Shown in pieces: positions 18,946-29,044 of a stretch of DNA of 64,000 nt. The DNA comes from Leptolyngbya sp. FACHB-60. GTDB taxonomy: Bacteria > Cyanobacteriota > Cyanobacteriia > Phormidesmidales > Phormidesmidaceae. The first letter of the stretch is position 1. Each line of letters begins with the position of its first letter. The stretch is from positions 1 through 64,000 of the forward strand of contig NZ_JACJOX010000045.1 in assembly GCF_014695775.1 (NCBI RefSeq), written 5' to 3'. A program made the position numbers and the translations under genes. The notes under the pieces are model-generated. The model worked only from the letters and a program-made list of their open reading frames with translations. It had not been told where the DNA came from and made no database searches.

Positions 18946-19029
18946 TAAGCTTTAGTAGAGAGAGAATTAAATATTCGCTAACTCGATTTTGTGATGTAAA
19001 GATGGATTGAGCGATCGCAAAAAGTAGAT

Positions 19030-19545
19030 TTAGTTTTCTTCTGCCTTTTGCTGAGATAATTCTTTCTTCATTAGTACTGCTTCGACTTGGTAGCCCAGGT
19101 TACTGTAGAGTGCCTGGGCCGCCGGGTTATCGCTAAACACCTGGAGGCTAATTTGCCCGTGCCCCTGCTGCTGCGCCCACTGATGGGCCACCGCAAGTAA
19201 AGCCGTGGCGATGCCGCGCCGCCGATGATCGGGGGCGACGTAGAGCATCAGCACGTAGGGATGCAGAACGCCGCTGCGCTGATCGGTCGCTTGCCCTAGC
19301 CAGATCGCCCCCACAGATGACGCAGTTGCCCCCGCGGGAGAATCGATATCTACCCACCAGAGGGGTGTATCTCGACCGAGGTAGCGATCGACCGTGGCGG
19401 CAATGTGGCCCGTAGGCTGCTGGGGGTCAAGCTCGCCATAGGTGCGCTCCATAAACTTGACTACAGTGGCGCGATCGCGGGTGGAACCAGCGCGTAGTCT
19501 ATAGCCCGGTAACGTAAACGGGACCGCTTTTCCCTCGAGACTCAT
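19030..19545 (-). CDS. GNAT-family N-acetyltransferase
   Basis: This 171-residue protein has the acetyl-CoA binding motif A as VAPDHRRRGIATALLAVAHQ (about residues 104-123) and motif B NPAAQALYSNLGY near 143. GNAT enzymes transfer an acetyl group from acetyl-CoA to an amine. The substrate cannot be told from sequence. It is a single-gene unit. Confidence 0.85.
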   Translation of the reverse strand: MSLEGKAVPFTLPGYRLRAGSTRDRATVVKFMERTYGELDPQQPTGHIAATVDRYLGRDTPLWWVDIDSPAGATASSVGAIWLGQATDQRSGVLHPYVLMLYVAPDHRRRGIATALLAVAHQWAQQQGHGQISLQVFSDNPAAQALYSNLGYQVEAVLMKKELSQQKAEEN

Positions 19546-19774
19546 TGTGTTTACCCCATTCTTGACATTGGCCTATCTATTGTGGGCGGTACAGTTACAC
19601 ACTCCATAGGGCGGTTGATAGATAGTGCGTGCTGTCGCTGCTCTAGGGCTTGGCGATAATTGCTCTCTAAGCTAATTTGCCTGGGTTGAATAATTGGCGA
19701 TCGCGCCTTTTTTCCTGGCCAGAGAGAAACGAACTTGCTAGGCTGATGGGAGTTTGCGCGGCGTTGGTATTTCT

Positions 19775-20644
19775 ATGGCACCTGAGTCTAAAACCCTGTT
19801 TGAGCAGTTCCTAGTGCCGATCCTTTCGCACTTAGTCGATCGCGATGCGCTGCTGCGGCTGCGCGATAGCATTGACTGGGAAGTTGGGGTGACTGAGTTT
19901 ACCAATCCCCAGGTGGTGTATCCCAACTACTACAAAACCAGCAACTTCCACGGCATTAAAAACGGCTACTTGAATGTCGATGCTGCCCTCACCTACGATG
20001 CCATTACCCAATACGTGCTGCCCCCCGGCGAAAACTGGGTGCGTGAGAGCCTGGTCAAAGCCATTGGGGGCCAGCCTCGGCGGATTTTAGACCTGGGCTG
20101 CGGCACGGGTACGACCACGCTGATGTTGAAGCGCCACTTCCCCAACGCTGAGGTAGTTGGCCTCGACCTATCGCCCCAGATGCTGGTAATGGCCGATTAC
20201 AAGGCCCACGCCGCCACAGTCGATGTGACCTTTCGCCACGGCAACGCCATGGCTACGGGGCTACCCGCTGCGTCGTTTGATGTGGTGTGCGCCGCACTGC
20301 TGTTCCACGAAACGCCCCCAGCGGTGGCTAAAACCATTCTCTCGGAGGCGTATCGGCTGTTGACGCCCGGCGGGCAAATGCTGGTGCTCGACGGCAACCA
20401 GCGCACCCTGCGGGCCAGCGACTGGCTCAGCACCATTTTTGAGGAACCCTTCATTCGCGATTATGGCCAGGGCAATGTGGATGCCTGGCTGGGTTATGCG
20501 GGGTTTGAGAAGGTGCGCACCGAGGATGTGTTTTGGCTCAACCAACTGAGCCGCGGCCGCAAGCCATTGCCCGTGGCGGAGCGAATAGGGCAGCCCGAGG
20601 GCGATCGCCAGTCCGCTGACCTGCCGTTGGCTCAGCCCGCCTAG
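19775..20644 (+). CDS. Class I SAM-dependent methyltransferase
   Basis: This 289-residue cytoplasmic enzyme has SAM motif I as ILDLGCGTGTTTL (about residue 107), motif II AEVVGLDLSPQML, and FDVVCAALLFHE for the post-II strand. It carries an N-terminal extension of about 90 residues not seen in minimal methyltransferases. The frame runs back to a TTG at 19754, but ATG 19775 (MAPESKTL) is the more likely start. Its substrate is unknown. A GNAT gene follows 26 bases downstream, so the two may form an operon. Confidence 0.85.
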   Translation: MAPESKTLFEQFLVPILSHLVDRDALLRLRDSIDWEVGVTEFTNPQVVYPNYYKTSNFHGIKNGYLNVDAALTYDAITQYVLPPGENWVRESLVKAIGGQPRRILDLGCGTGTTTLMLKRHFPNAEVVGLDLSPQMLVMADYKAHAATVDVTFRHGNAMATGLPAASFDVVCAALLFHETPPAVAKTILSEAYRLLTPGGQMLVLDGNQRTLRASDWLSTIFEEPFIRDYGQGNVDAWLGYAGFEKVRTEDVFWLNQLSRGRKPLPVAERIGQPEGDRQSADLPLAQPA

Positions 20645-20670
20645 CGCATTGAGCTATGACCTAGTAGGCC

Positions 20671-21204
20671 ATGTCCCAGATCCTACACACCGATCATCTG
20701 ATGCTGCGGCCCAGCACCGTGGCCGACCTCGATGCGGTGCATATGCTGTGGACTGACCCAGACATACGGCGGTTTCTTTTTGACGATCGCCCCATTTCGC
20801 GGCGGGAGGCCAGCGACTTTTTGGCGGTCAGCAATGAGAGCTTTGCCCAACAGGGCTACGGGCTGTGGCTGTTTTTTGAGCGACCGGGGGAGGCGATTGC
20901 CCCTTCAAGCCAATCCTCGACTATTGCCGGATTCTCTGGGCTAATCGCCGTGCCTGATCAGCCGCCCAGTCTGGTCTTTGGCACTCGACCTCAGCTTTGG
21001 GGTCGAGGCTACGCCAAGGAGGCAACCGCCGCAGTCTTGCGCTATGTCTTCGATGAGCTGGGTGTAGCTCAGGTGGTAGCCGATGTCGATGAGCCCAACA
21101 CCGCATCAATTTATGTGCTGGAGAGCTTGGGAATGGTGCGCACAGGGCAAGTCACGGTGAATGACCGCCCATTGCTCTACTACGCTTTACAAGCTTCCGC
21201 ATAA
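20671..21204 (+). CDS. RimJ/RimL-type GNAT N-acetyltransferase
   Basis: This 177-residue protein is of the acetyltransf_3 (RimJ/RimL) kind: TDHLMLRPSTVADLDAVHML at the start, LFGTRPQLWGRGYAKEAT-type motif (here FGTRPQLWGRGYAKEATAA near residue 105) and NTASIYVLESLGM. It probably acetylates a protein N-terminus or small amine. It follows the methyltransferase closely and could be co-transcribed. Confidence 0.85.
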   Translation: MSQILHTDHLMLRPSTVADLDAVHMLWTDPDIRRFLFDDRPISRREASDFLAVSNESFAQQGYGLWLFFERPGEAIAPSSQSSTIAGFSGLIAVPDQPPSLVFGTRPQLWGRGYAKEATAAVLRYVFDELGVAQVVADVDEPNTASIYVLESLGMVRTGQVTVNDRPLLYYALQASA

Positions 21205-21366
21205 GCTCTAGAAGTTGGCCTGAGTAAGCTCTTAGCCGCCGCTGCACTAAATTACTTGGAAATACAGGCGCGAACCCTTACCCTCTGGCTAACGTTTAGT
21301 GATTTGTGACCTGGGTTTAGCGCACCCTGCTTACACTAAAGACGTTGGTTACGTGAGGACAGGGCC

Positions 21367-23262
21367 ATGGTGCGACTTCAACCCTGGCAGTGGGCGGTGC
21401 TGGCGCTGCCCGTGGTGGCGATCGCTGGATTCATTCTGACCGCAGCAGGTGCACAAATTCACGCCTGGGGGCTGAACTGGATCTGGGGCGTAATCGTTCT
21501 CATGCTGGTGCTGTGGCGAGGGCTGCTAGCCCGCTGGACCAAGCCTGTCTTTAAGCAGATGGAAGCAGCTCTGGAGCAGGTTCAGCAAGAGCTAGATGAA
21601 GTGACCGAAGCAGAAGCCCCCGTCAGCATTCCTAACGTCGGCTCCGCCGCTGCGGCACTGGAAGACATTCTCGTTGCTGCCCAGCAGGACCCCCCCCTGT
21701 GGGAAGACTGGAACCCCTTTTGGGAGCGCTGCCGCGAGGTGGTGACGGCGGTGGCCCAGGCCCACCATCCCGGCGTGAAATATCCGTTGCTCAACATCTA
21801 TCTACCCGATGCCTACGGCCTGCTGCGGGGTACTGTGGACGACGTCGATCGCTGGATTGATACCCTAACCCCAGTGCTGGGCCAGGTGACCGTGGGCCAG
21901 GCGGTGCAGGGCTACGAGGTCTACCGCCAGGTCGAACCCTCGGCTCGCAAGCTTTGGCAGGCGTGGAACTGGGCGCAGTGGTTGATTAACCCCGCTGCTG
22001 CCGCCGCCCGCACCCTCAGCGAACCCACCAACGCCCTGGCCAACCAGCAGCTTTTGGGCAATTTGAATGCGTTGCTGCGAGAGGCCACTCTACGCAACCT
22101 GTACCGCCAGTCGGTAGCGCTCTACAGCGGCGAACTGCCGACTCTGCCCAGCCCCAAAAAGCCGCTGCCCACGGCCCAAACTCAGACCCTGCGAGAGATT
22201 CTCGACCAGGCCGAGCCAGTGGATGCGGTGGCCGAAAAACCCGTCAGCATTCTGCTGGTGGGGCGCACTGGGGCAGGCAAGAGCAGTGTGATCAACACGC
22301 TGTTTGATAGCGATCGCGCCGAGGTTGATGTGCTGCCCAGCACCGACACCATTAGCACCTACCGCTGGCAGGGCGACGCCGGCGAAACCCTCACCCTGTG
22401 GGATTCTCCTGGCTACGAGCAGGTCGATCGCACCGACTACCGCGACCAGCTGCTCGACTGTGCCCGCGAGGCTGACCTGCTACTGCTAATCACCCCCGCC
22501 CTCGACCCGGCCCTGCAAATGGATGCCGATCTATTACAGGACATGCGCGAGGAGGTGCCCGATCTGCCCGCCATTACCGCCCTCACCCAGGTCGATCGAC
22601 TGCGGCCCCTGAGGGAGTGGCAGCCCCCCTACGACTGGCAGTGGGGCGGTCGTCCCAAGGAAATCTCCATCCGTGAGGCCACCCGCTACCGGCAAGAGCA
22701 GCTGGGGGAACTGTGCGATCGCATTTTGCCCCTAGTCACCCGCAACGCCGAGCGCCCTGGGTGGAATGTTGATGCCCTGTCCACTGCATTAGTCGAGCTG
22801 ATTGACCCCGCCAAAGAACTGCGGCTGGCGCGATTCTTGCGCGATCGTGAGACCAAAATCACAGCCGCTGCTCGCCTGATCAATCGCTACCGCTTGCAGA
22901 TGAGCACGACTCAGGGGCTCACCGCCTTTCTCAAAAGCCCGGTGCTGAAATTTCTCGCCACTCTCACTACCGGCTCCCCGGCCCTGGCCTACCTGCTGGC
23001 CGAGCAGATTCCGGTCGAGCAGCTGCCCGTGGTGCTGGGCAAGCTTCAGCTCGCCTACGACCTATTCAAAGTAATTGGCCCCGACCAGGTGCAGCTCGAT
23101 TTGCTCACCCTATGGCCGCTGCTACTCGACCACAACGACCAGCCCGATCGCGCCGCCTGGGCCTTTGGCCACGCCATGGTCGAATACTGGAGCCAGGGGC
23201 TGGCGATCGCCGACACCCGCCAGCGGGTTGAACACTACCTAGGGCAATACGATAGCCGGTAA
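21367..23262 (+). CDS. Membrane-associated Era/dynamin-like GTPase
   Basis: This 631-residue protein begins with two membrane helices (about residues 9-30 and 36-52) and a coiled-coil-like stretch. A TRAFAC-class GTPase domain follows: G1 VGRTGAGKSSV near 298, G3 WDSPGYE near 345, G4 TQVDRL near 407. A helical C-terminal region carries a hydrophobic patch near 540. Related cyanobacterial and plastid proteins are linked to membrane remodelling or organelle-envelope functions, but the role is not established here. The start has AGGACAGG just upstream. Confidence 0.8.
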   Translation: MVRLQPWQWAVLALPVVAIAGFILTAAGAQIHAWGLNWIWGVIVLMLVLWRGLLARWTKPVFKQMEAALEQVQQELDEVTEAEAPVSIPNVGSAAAALEDILVAAQQDPPLWEDWNPFWERCREVVTAVAQAHHPGVKYPLLNIYLPDAYGLLRGTVDDVDRWIDTLTPVLGQVTVGQAVQGYEVYRQVEPSARKLWQAWNWAQWLINPAAAAARTLSEPTNALANQQLLGNLNALLREATLRNLYRQSVALYSGELPTLPSPKKPLPTAQTQTLREILDQAEPVDAVAEKPVSILLVGRTGAGKSSVINTLFDSDRAEVDVLPSTDTISTYRWQGDAGETLTLWDSPGYEQVDRTDYRDQLLDCAREADLLLLITPALDPALQMDADLLQDMREEVPDLPAITALTQVDRLRPLREWQPPYDWQWGGRPKEISIREATRYRQEQLGELCDRILPLVTRNAERPGWNVDALSTALVELIDPAKELRLARFLRDRETKITAAARLINRYRLQMSTTQGLTAFLKSPVLKFLATLTTGSPALAYLLAEQIPVEQLPVVLGKLQLAYDLFKVIGPDQVQLDLLTLWPLLLDHNDQPDRAAWAFGHAMVEYWSQGLAIADTRQRVEHYLGQYDSR

Positions 23263-23359
23263 AATTCCATTCATCCTTCTGCTGATGGGCTTGAAACGCG
23301 CCAGTTGTTTCTAGCATCGGTGAAGTTATTGGTTCTGCTCCCATCACCTTTTGAGAACA

Positions 23360-23878
23360 ATGCTGATCTTATCTGCCACCAACGGTAAAAATCTGGATCT
23401 GGCTCAGGCCTTTGCCGCCGAAGCCGCTAGCAGCGGGGCAGCCGCCGAGGTCATTAGCCTACCTGAGTTGCAGCTGCCGCTTTACGACTCGCTGGCGGAT
23501 AACGGTGCTGGCGACGGCCTGCTCAAGCTGGCAGAAGCGTTGAGACACCACAAAAGTTTAATCATCTGCGCGCCCGAGTACAACGGCTCCATTCCCCCGG
23601 TGCTGAGCAATGCGATCGCCTGGCTGTCGGTCAGCACTGACGACTTTCGCGCATTGTTCAACGGTCGACCTGTGGCCTTGGCTACCCACAGCGGCGGCAG
23701 TGGGCAAAAGGTCATGCTGGCCATTCGACAGCAGCTCTCGCACCTGGGCTGCACAGTGCTGGGCCGCGAGGTACAGAGCAACTCACAAAAGGCGGCTAAT
23801 CCTGAGGCGATCGCCGCCCTCGTTAGCCAGCTCGTCGCCCTCGAATCCGCCTATGAAGGTGTCCCCGCCCAAGCCTAG
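23360..23878 (+). CDS. NADPH-dependent FMN reductase family protein
   Basis: This 172-residue flavodoxin-fold enzyme has SATNGKNLDLA as the FMN phosphate loop and PEYNGSIPPVLSNAIAWLS as the family signature (chromate reductase/azoreductase group). It uses NAD(P)H to reduce FMN or quinone/xenobiotic acceptors. A TTG three codons upstream (23351) is an alternative start. It is a single gene convergent with the helicase gene. Confidence 0.88.
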   Translation: MLILSATNGKNLDLAQAFAAEAASSGAAAEVISLPELQLPLYDSLADNGAGDGLLKLAEALRHHKSLIICAPEYNGSIPPVLSNAIAWLSVSTDDFRALFNGRPVALATHSGGSGQKVMLAIRQQLSHLGCTVLGREVQSNSQKAANPEAIAALVSQLVALESAYEGVPAQA

Positions 23879-23974
23879 GCGCATTTAGCAAGCGTGGCGG
23901 GCGGCAAAAGAACGAGGAATTATGCACAGACAGTGAGTGATAGGTTCTTCTACTTTTATTCTTTTGCTAACCCC

Positions 23975-26533
23975 TCACTTCCTATCCCACTGCTCTTTCA
24001 TGCGCTGAATGCGCTCGAGCAGCGTCTCGTTTGACATACGAGAATTCAGCCGCTCCACCAGCAGCGGGAAAGCTAGGGGTGAGGGGCGCTGAGTGTCTTT
24101 CCACACCACCGATCGCCGATCGAGTCGACTGAGAGTTTTCGCCAATCGGTGAGTCTCAAGCTGGTCTTGCAGCACCTCCCGCTCGGCCTGCTTTAGCAGT
24201 AGATTGTCTGGCTCGTATTTAGTGAAGACCTCGTACAGCAACGATGTGCTCACTTGAAGCTGGCTCGACGTTTTGCGCGACCCCGGATAGCCTTTAAACA
24301 CCAGCCCCGCCACCTGAGCCACGCCGCGAAACTTGCGCTGGGTTAGCTCTGAGATGTTGAGGCTGGCGCGAATGTCGTCCTCCAAATTTTCCAGACTAAA
24401 GAAGTCGCTAGAGAATAGATCTTGGTAGGGGTATCCCTGGGGGCCAAGGATCTCAAAGCCGTAGTCATTGATCGAAATGGTAAAGGTGGCCGTCTTTTGC
24501 TTGGCGAATCGATAGCCCCAGAGAAACCCTAGCCCTTCGTGGACGAAGCGGCCCTCAAAGGGGAACACGTAGAGGTGCTGTCCCTCGCGAGTTTTGCAGC
24601 TTTCTACTAATAATTCATCGGCGCTGGGCAATGTTGAGAGGCGCTGCTGAGCTTCGAGAATGGGGGTAATGGTGAGAATTTCGTCGTTGGCGATCGCTTG
24701 AGAATCCCTCGTGCTGCCCTCAAAAAGGGGAATGGCAGACGGAGTCTCTGCGGCGAGGGATTGAGAGGATCTAGTCTCGCTAGCGGAGGCTGCTACCGGC
24801 TTGAGAGTTGCGTTGGCGGAGGCGCTGAGGAGCACTCGCACCCGCTCTATCTCAAGGCGCAAATGGTGGCTGAGTGTATCCGAAATCGCCAGCTGTCCGC
24901 CGCTCCAGGTGGGTGTCACCGTAGATTTTTTGCGGGTGCCTTTAACGTAGAGCACCATATCCTTCATTTGAAAATACTCTAGCTGTCGCCCGGCAAAAAA
25001 GAACACATCCCCCTGCTTTAGCCGCGACACAAAAGATTCTTCTACGGTACCAATTTCTTTGCGGTTGGTGTAGACAATCTTGACCGGCGTGTTAGAGGTG
25101 ATGGTGCCAATGCCCATGCGGTGAATGCGGGCCAGTTTCGCATCGTCAACTTTGAAAAGCCCATCTTCTCGCACCACTTTTTTGTAGCGGGGATAAGCTC
25201 CCAAGCACTGACCACCGTTTTCAATAAAATCCAAAATCCATTGATATTCTTCGTCGGTGAGGTCGGCGTAGGCAACAGTTTGGCGCAAATTCTCTAGGGT
25301 CTTTTGCGGCTCAAAGCCATCACCACAGGCTAGGGTAACCAGATGCTGCACCAGCACATCGTAGGGCTTGTACTGAGGGCGACGGGTTTCCATATCGCCC
25401 AGTTCTAACCCCCGGCGAAAGGCAGAGATTTCGAGCAGTTCCAACGCATTGGTGGGCAAGAAAAACACCTCCGAGGTGCCTTCGGGCACGTGGGCACTGC
25501 GTCCCGCCCGCTGTAGCAACCGCGCCAGATTTTTGGCGCTGCCAATCTGCACTACTCGCTCCACCGGCTGAAAATCGACGCCCAGATCCAGTGATGAGGT
25601 ACACACCACCCACTTGATATCGCCAGATTTCACCCCGGCCTCGATCGCCTCCCGCTCTTTGACATCGATCGAGCCGTGGTGCAGAGCAATGCGATCGGCC
25701 TCCTCTGGCAGGGCAAAGTTTAGCGCCTGGTACCAGCGCTCGGCCTGGTTGCGAGTGTTGGTAAAAATCAGCGTCGATTTCTCAATATCCAGGGCCTCCA
25801 CCAGGGTTTCAAACATGCGCAGGCCCAGGTGCCCCGCCCAGGGAAATGTATCCACTGACTCAGGGCGAATGCTCTTGATTACCGTGTTGCGCTTTAGATT
25901 CGAGCGAATGATCACCGGCTCTGTGCTCAGGCCCACAGCGGTTTGAGCTGCTTCCTCTAAATTTCCTAAGGTAGCCGAGATCGCCCAGGTTCGTAGGGTG
26001 GGTTGGAGCGATCGCAAACATCCCAAGCACAGCTCCGCCTGGGTGCCCCGCTTCGAACTCATCAGCTCGTGCCACTCATCCAGCACCACCGCCTGCAAAT
26101 TTCTAAACCGCTTAGCCCCGTCTTTGTACGACAGCATCACCGCCAGCGACTCTGGCGTGGTGATGAGGATATTGGGCATGTTCTTCAGCTGCTTGGTCTT
26201 GCGCGCAGAGCTAGTATCCCCCGTGCGCGACTCGACGGTGATGCCCCAGCCCATTGCCTCGATCGGGGCTTTGATCGCCTGCTCAATATCTCGCGACAGG
26301 GCGCGTAGGGGGGTGATGTAGAGCAGCTGCAATCCTTCGGGTGGGGTGGCAATCATTTCGGCGATCGCCCCCATCACCGCCGCATAGGTTTTGCCCGACC
26401 CAGTAGGCACCTGCACCAGTCCGCTACGTCCCGCTAGGTAGGCTGCCCAGGTTTCAGCTTGAAAAGTGAGGGGCTTCCAGCCCCGAGTAGTAAAGTATTG
26501 TGCGATCGCGCCAAGGCGAGGGTCAACCGTCAA
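23975..26533 (-). CDS. Lhr-type, ligase-associated DEXH-box helicase
   Basis: This 852-residue superfamily 2 helicase has Q-motif region FQAETWAAY, motif I VPTGSGKTYA, motif II VLDEWHEL, motif III SATLGNL, motif V/VI region DLGVDFQPVE and QRAGRSAH. The DEWH box and the long winged-helix/beta-barrel C-terminal part match the Lhr group called ligase-associated DNA damage response helicases. These act with an ATP-dependent ligase, an exonuclease and a phosphoesterase in other bacteria. None of those partners is adjacent here. The start is the ATG at 26533 (MTVDPRLG). Confidence 0.88.
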   Translation of the reverse strand: MTVDPRLGAIAQYFTTRGWKPLTFQAETWAAYLAGRSGLVQVPTGSGKTYAAVMGAIAEMIATPPEGLQLLYITPLRALSRDIEQAIKAPIEAMGWGITVESRTGDTSSARKTKQLKNMPNILITTPESLAVMLSYKDGAKRFRNLQAVVLDEWHELMSSKRGTQAELCLGCLRSLQPTLRTWAISATLGNLEEAAQTAVGLSTEPVIIRSNLKRNTVIKSIRPESVDTFPWAGHLGLRMFETLVEALDIEKSTLIFTNTRNQAERWYQALNFALPEEADRIALHHGSIDVKEREAIEAGVKSGDIKWVVCTSSLDLGVDFQPVERVVQIGSAKNLARLLQRAGRSAHVPEGTSEVFFLPTNALELLEISAFRRGLELGDMETRRPQYKPYDVLVQHLVTLACGDGFEPQKTLENLRQTVAYADLTDEEYQWILDFIENGGQCLGAYPRYKKVVREDGLFKVDDAKLARIHRMGIGTITSNTPVKIVYTNRKEIGTVEESFVSRLKQGDVFFFAGRQLEYFQMKDMVLYVKGTRKKSTVTPTWSGGQLAISDTLSHHLRLEIERVRVLLSASANATLKPVAASASETRSSQSLAAETPSAIPLFEGSTRDSQAIANDEILTITPILEAQQRLSTLPSADELLVESCKTREGQHLYVFPFEGRFVHEGLGFLWGYRFAKQKTATFTISINDYGFEILGPQGYPYQDLFSSDFFSLENLEDDIRASLNISELTQRKFRGVAQVAGLVFKGYPGSRKTSSQLQVSTSLLYEVFTKYEPDNLLLKQAEREVLQDQLETHRLAKTLSRLDRRSVVWKDTQRPSPLAFPLLVERLNSRMSNETLLERIQRMKEQWDRK

Positions 26534-26660
26534 AGCAGGCTCCTAGCATCGGGGGCAGCCTACAGATTGTAAGTTGTCTGCTTGTCAGGTGCCAGCTACT
26601 GGCTCAAGACTGAGCCGCTCGCTGACGCAACCGGTAGCAGACCTGCTTTTGCCGCGATCG

Positions 26661-26933
26661 CTAGCTTCCAGAGCGAGTAGCCGTGATGATTTGATCATCT
26701 ACAACATTGCGATCGCCTGTGCCGCTGCCTCCCTGGGTAATTTCATCAATGTTTTCTACTGGGGGTTCTACCGCTGCATCTTCAGAGCGGGTGGGTTCGC
26801 TGGTTGACTGCATCTCGTTCAATGTGTCATCAGCCAACGGTTGACGAGCCTTATTAGGATCAAGAGGTTTCATGACGCTATCCAGCCCAAAGTTTGCCCG
26901 ACTATTGCTTTCAGAGTTGTTTTTGGAAGCCAT
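26661..26933 (-). CDS. Small acidic, probably disordered hypothetical protein
   Basis: This 90-residue protein is rich in Ser, Asn, Glu and Asp without hydrophobic core segments, so it is probably disordered. It starts MASKNNSESNSRANFGLDSV. I see no strong ribosome-binding site and recognise no family. It lies between the helicase and mtnP on the same strand. It could be a genuine small gene or a chance frame. Confidence 0.45.
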   Translation of the reverse strand: MASKNNSESNSRANFGLDSVMKPLDPNKARQPLADDTLNEMQSTSEPTRSEDAAVEPPVENIDEITQGGSGTGDRNVVDDQIITATRSGS

Positions 26934-27010
26934 TTTGTATGCCCTACAGACTTCCTCAATTGTTCTAACTTTGTCTTGGTTAATTATCGGCCTGAGGATT
27001 GATTAATTGA

Positions 27011-27892
27011 CTACTGAGGCAGATACTTTTTCAGCAGCAGGCTAAGTTTGTCGAGCGTTGCGGCAGGGGCCTTATCGAGCGGGGTGATGATGGCATACTT
27101 CAGCGCCGAGTGGGCCTCAGACTCGAGCGGGTTGGCGGCAATGCGGTTCACCACTTCGCGAATCACCCGCTGGGCGTTGACGGCGTTTTTTTGCAGATTG
27201 CCGATTACCATCTCGACGGTGACGCTGTCGTGGTCAGGGTGCCAACAGTCGTAGTCGGTAACCAGGGCCAGGGTGGCGTAGGCGATCTCGGCCTCGCGGG
27301 CCAGCTTGGCCTCGGGCAGGTTGGTCATGCCGATGATGGTTGCCCCCCAACTGCGGTACAGCTCTGACTCGGCTTTCGTAGAAAAGGCCGGCCCTTCCAT
27401 ACAGACGTAGGTGCCGCCTCGGTGCAGATCAACATCGGGTAGCTCTAGGCTTTCGACCGCGTCGGCGAGCACCTTTGCCAGGGCATTGCAAACTGGGTTG
27501 CCAAAGGTGATGTGGCCCACTAGCCCCTCGCCAAAGAAGGTGTTGACTCGGTTGCGGGTGCGATCGATAAACTGGTCGGGCACTACCATATCTAGTGGCT
27601 TGGCGGCTTCTTTGAGCGAACCGACGGCGGAGGCAGAAATCAAATATTCCACCCCAAGGGATTTCATCGCGTAGATGTTGGCGCGAAAGGGTAACTCGGT
27701 GGGCATCAAGGTGTGGCCACGCCCGTGGCGAGCCAAAAACGCCACGCGGGTGCCATCCAGCGTGCCCAAGATAATGGCGTCGGAGGGGCTGCCAAAGGGA
27801 GTGTCAACGCGAACTTCTTCGATGTCGGTGAGGGCTTCCATCTGGTAGAGGCCGCTGCCGCCGATGATGCCAATCTGTGCCTGTGCCGCCAT
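27011..27892 (-). CDS. mtnP: S-methyl-5'-thioadenosine phosphorylase
   Basis: This 293-residue cytosolic enzyme splits 5'-methylthioadenosine with phosphate into adenine and 5-methylthioribose-1-phosphate, recycling the by-product of spermidine synthesis. Family features are IGIIGGSGLYQ at the N-terminus, FLARHGRGH phosphate-site loop, MEGPAFSTKAES and GMTNLPEAKLAREAEI. It lies 5 bases after the tab2-type gene and is probably co-transcribed with it. The spermidine-synthase fusion that produces its substrate is about 7 kb away at 34951-36234. Confidence 0.93.
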   Translation of the reverse strand: MAAQAQIGIIGGSGLYQMEALTDIEEVRVDTPFGSPSDAIILGTLDGTRVAFLARHGRGHTLMPTELPFRANIYAMKSLGVEYLISASAVGSLKEAAKPLDMVVPDQFIDRTRNRVNTFFGEGLVGHITFGNPVCNALAKVLADAVESLELPDVDLHRGGTYVCMEGPAFSTKAESELYRSWGATIIGMTNLPEAKLAREAEIAYATLALVTDYDCWHPDHDSVTVEMVIGNLQKNAVNAQRVIREVVNRIAANPLESEAHSALKYAIITPLDKAPAATLDKLSLLLKKYLPQ

Positions 27893-27897
27893 GGTTG

Positions 27898-28767
27898 TTA
27901 ATGTCTAGTGCTGGACTGCATTATCATACCTGGCTGCTGCAAGAGCCAGAGGCCAGTGCTGGTCATGCCTGAGTCATCTGGGCGCACCAGCAGAAAGTGG
28001 AGGCCCTGGCTCTCGCGTTTGCGCTGCTCGAAGCGCTGGCCTGCGGTGGCCACATCGGGGTCGCTGAAGGTGGTGAAGACCCAGCGATCGCACAGTCCCG
28101 CCTCTAAAATCAATCCGTCTGGTTCCCCCCGCACATAGCTCAGCCAGGCGGGGTTGTTGGCCTGAATCCACTGGGCCAAGGCCATCGCCTGCCGCCCAGC
28201 ATCCACTACCACCCCAGGAATGGGTGTGGTGCTGGCCAGGCCCAATCGGGAGGGCATCAAGCTCGATGGCAGGTGACGCAGGGGAATGGGTTCGTAGGGT
28301 AGGGTTTGCTCAAAGTCGTAGGCAGATAGCGCCGTGAAGCCCCAGGAATCGCCCCAAAGATTTTCCGGTAGCGGCACAGGGGGCGGCGACTCGATGTGCA
28401 GCGGGTTGTAGGGGATAGGGACGGCGTTGGGTTGGGTGGGATACCACTTGGCTCGCTGCTGGAGCCACTGATGCAGGGTAGGGGTATGGCGAGTCGGTTC
28501 GACCGCAATCCCCAGCGACTCACAGCTAACGGTTAGCAGCGATAGCGCCTGGGGACGAAACACCTGAATCTTTTCGGGGGTGGTGACGGCTTTTCCTAAC
28601 GCGATGCCTATCTGATCGGTTACCCAGGCTTTATTCACCGCCGACTGGGGAGTCATGGCCCCATAGCTAAAGGCAAAATCATCGCTGCACAGCAGAATTT
28701 CCCAGAGGGGTTCACCGCTGGGGTTGGTTAGGGGTGGACGGTGGAGATCGGCTTGCCAGACAGTCAT
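27898..28767 (-). CDS. Tab2/Atab2-family RNA-binding protein (DUF1092)
   Basis: This 289-residue protein matches the DUF1092/Tab2 family found in cyanobacteria and plastids. It shows WEILLCSDDF near the start, the middle ENLWGDSWGFTALSAYDFEQ region and a C-terminal LILEAGLCDRWVF then GLWLL. In Chlamydomonas and Arabidopsis the relatives bind the psaB 5' region and support photosystem translation; a similar role here is inferred. It is the first gene of an apparent two-gene unit with mtnP. Confidence 0.88.
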   Translation of the reverse strand: MTVWQADLHRPPLTNPSGEPLWEILLCSDDFAFSYGAMTPQSAVNKAWVTDQIGIALGKAVTTPEKIQVFRPQALSLLTVSCESLGIAVEPTRHTPTLHQWLQQRAKWYPTQPNAVPIPYNPLHIESPPPVPLPENLWGDSWGFTALSAYDFEQTLPYEPIPLRHLPSSLMPSRLGLASTTPIPGVVVDAGRQAMALAQWIQANNPAWLSYVRGEPDGLILEAGLCDRWVFTTFSDPDVATAGQRFEQRKRESQGLHFLLVRPDDSGMTSTGLWLLQQPGMIMQSSTRH

Positions 28768-29044
28768 GGTGTGTATCTGGCCGCTACGGGCTCAGCGCAG
28801 GGGCATACATTCTAAGGGGGGGCGCTGGCAGCAGGCTTGAAGCAGCCAGTGACAGCTTTCTCAGCATAGGGGAGAAGGCTATCTTTACATTACCTAAATC
28901 AGTTGGCTGGAGGTTGGTGCATAGCTGAACTGGCAAGGATGCCGCGCTCACCTTGGAACTGGAAGCGATCAGGCTCAGTCTGAAGAAACCATTGGCCCGC
29001 GCCCCTCCCTGGGCAGATGTCTCGGGGTTGAAAAGTGGTGCTAT

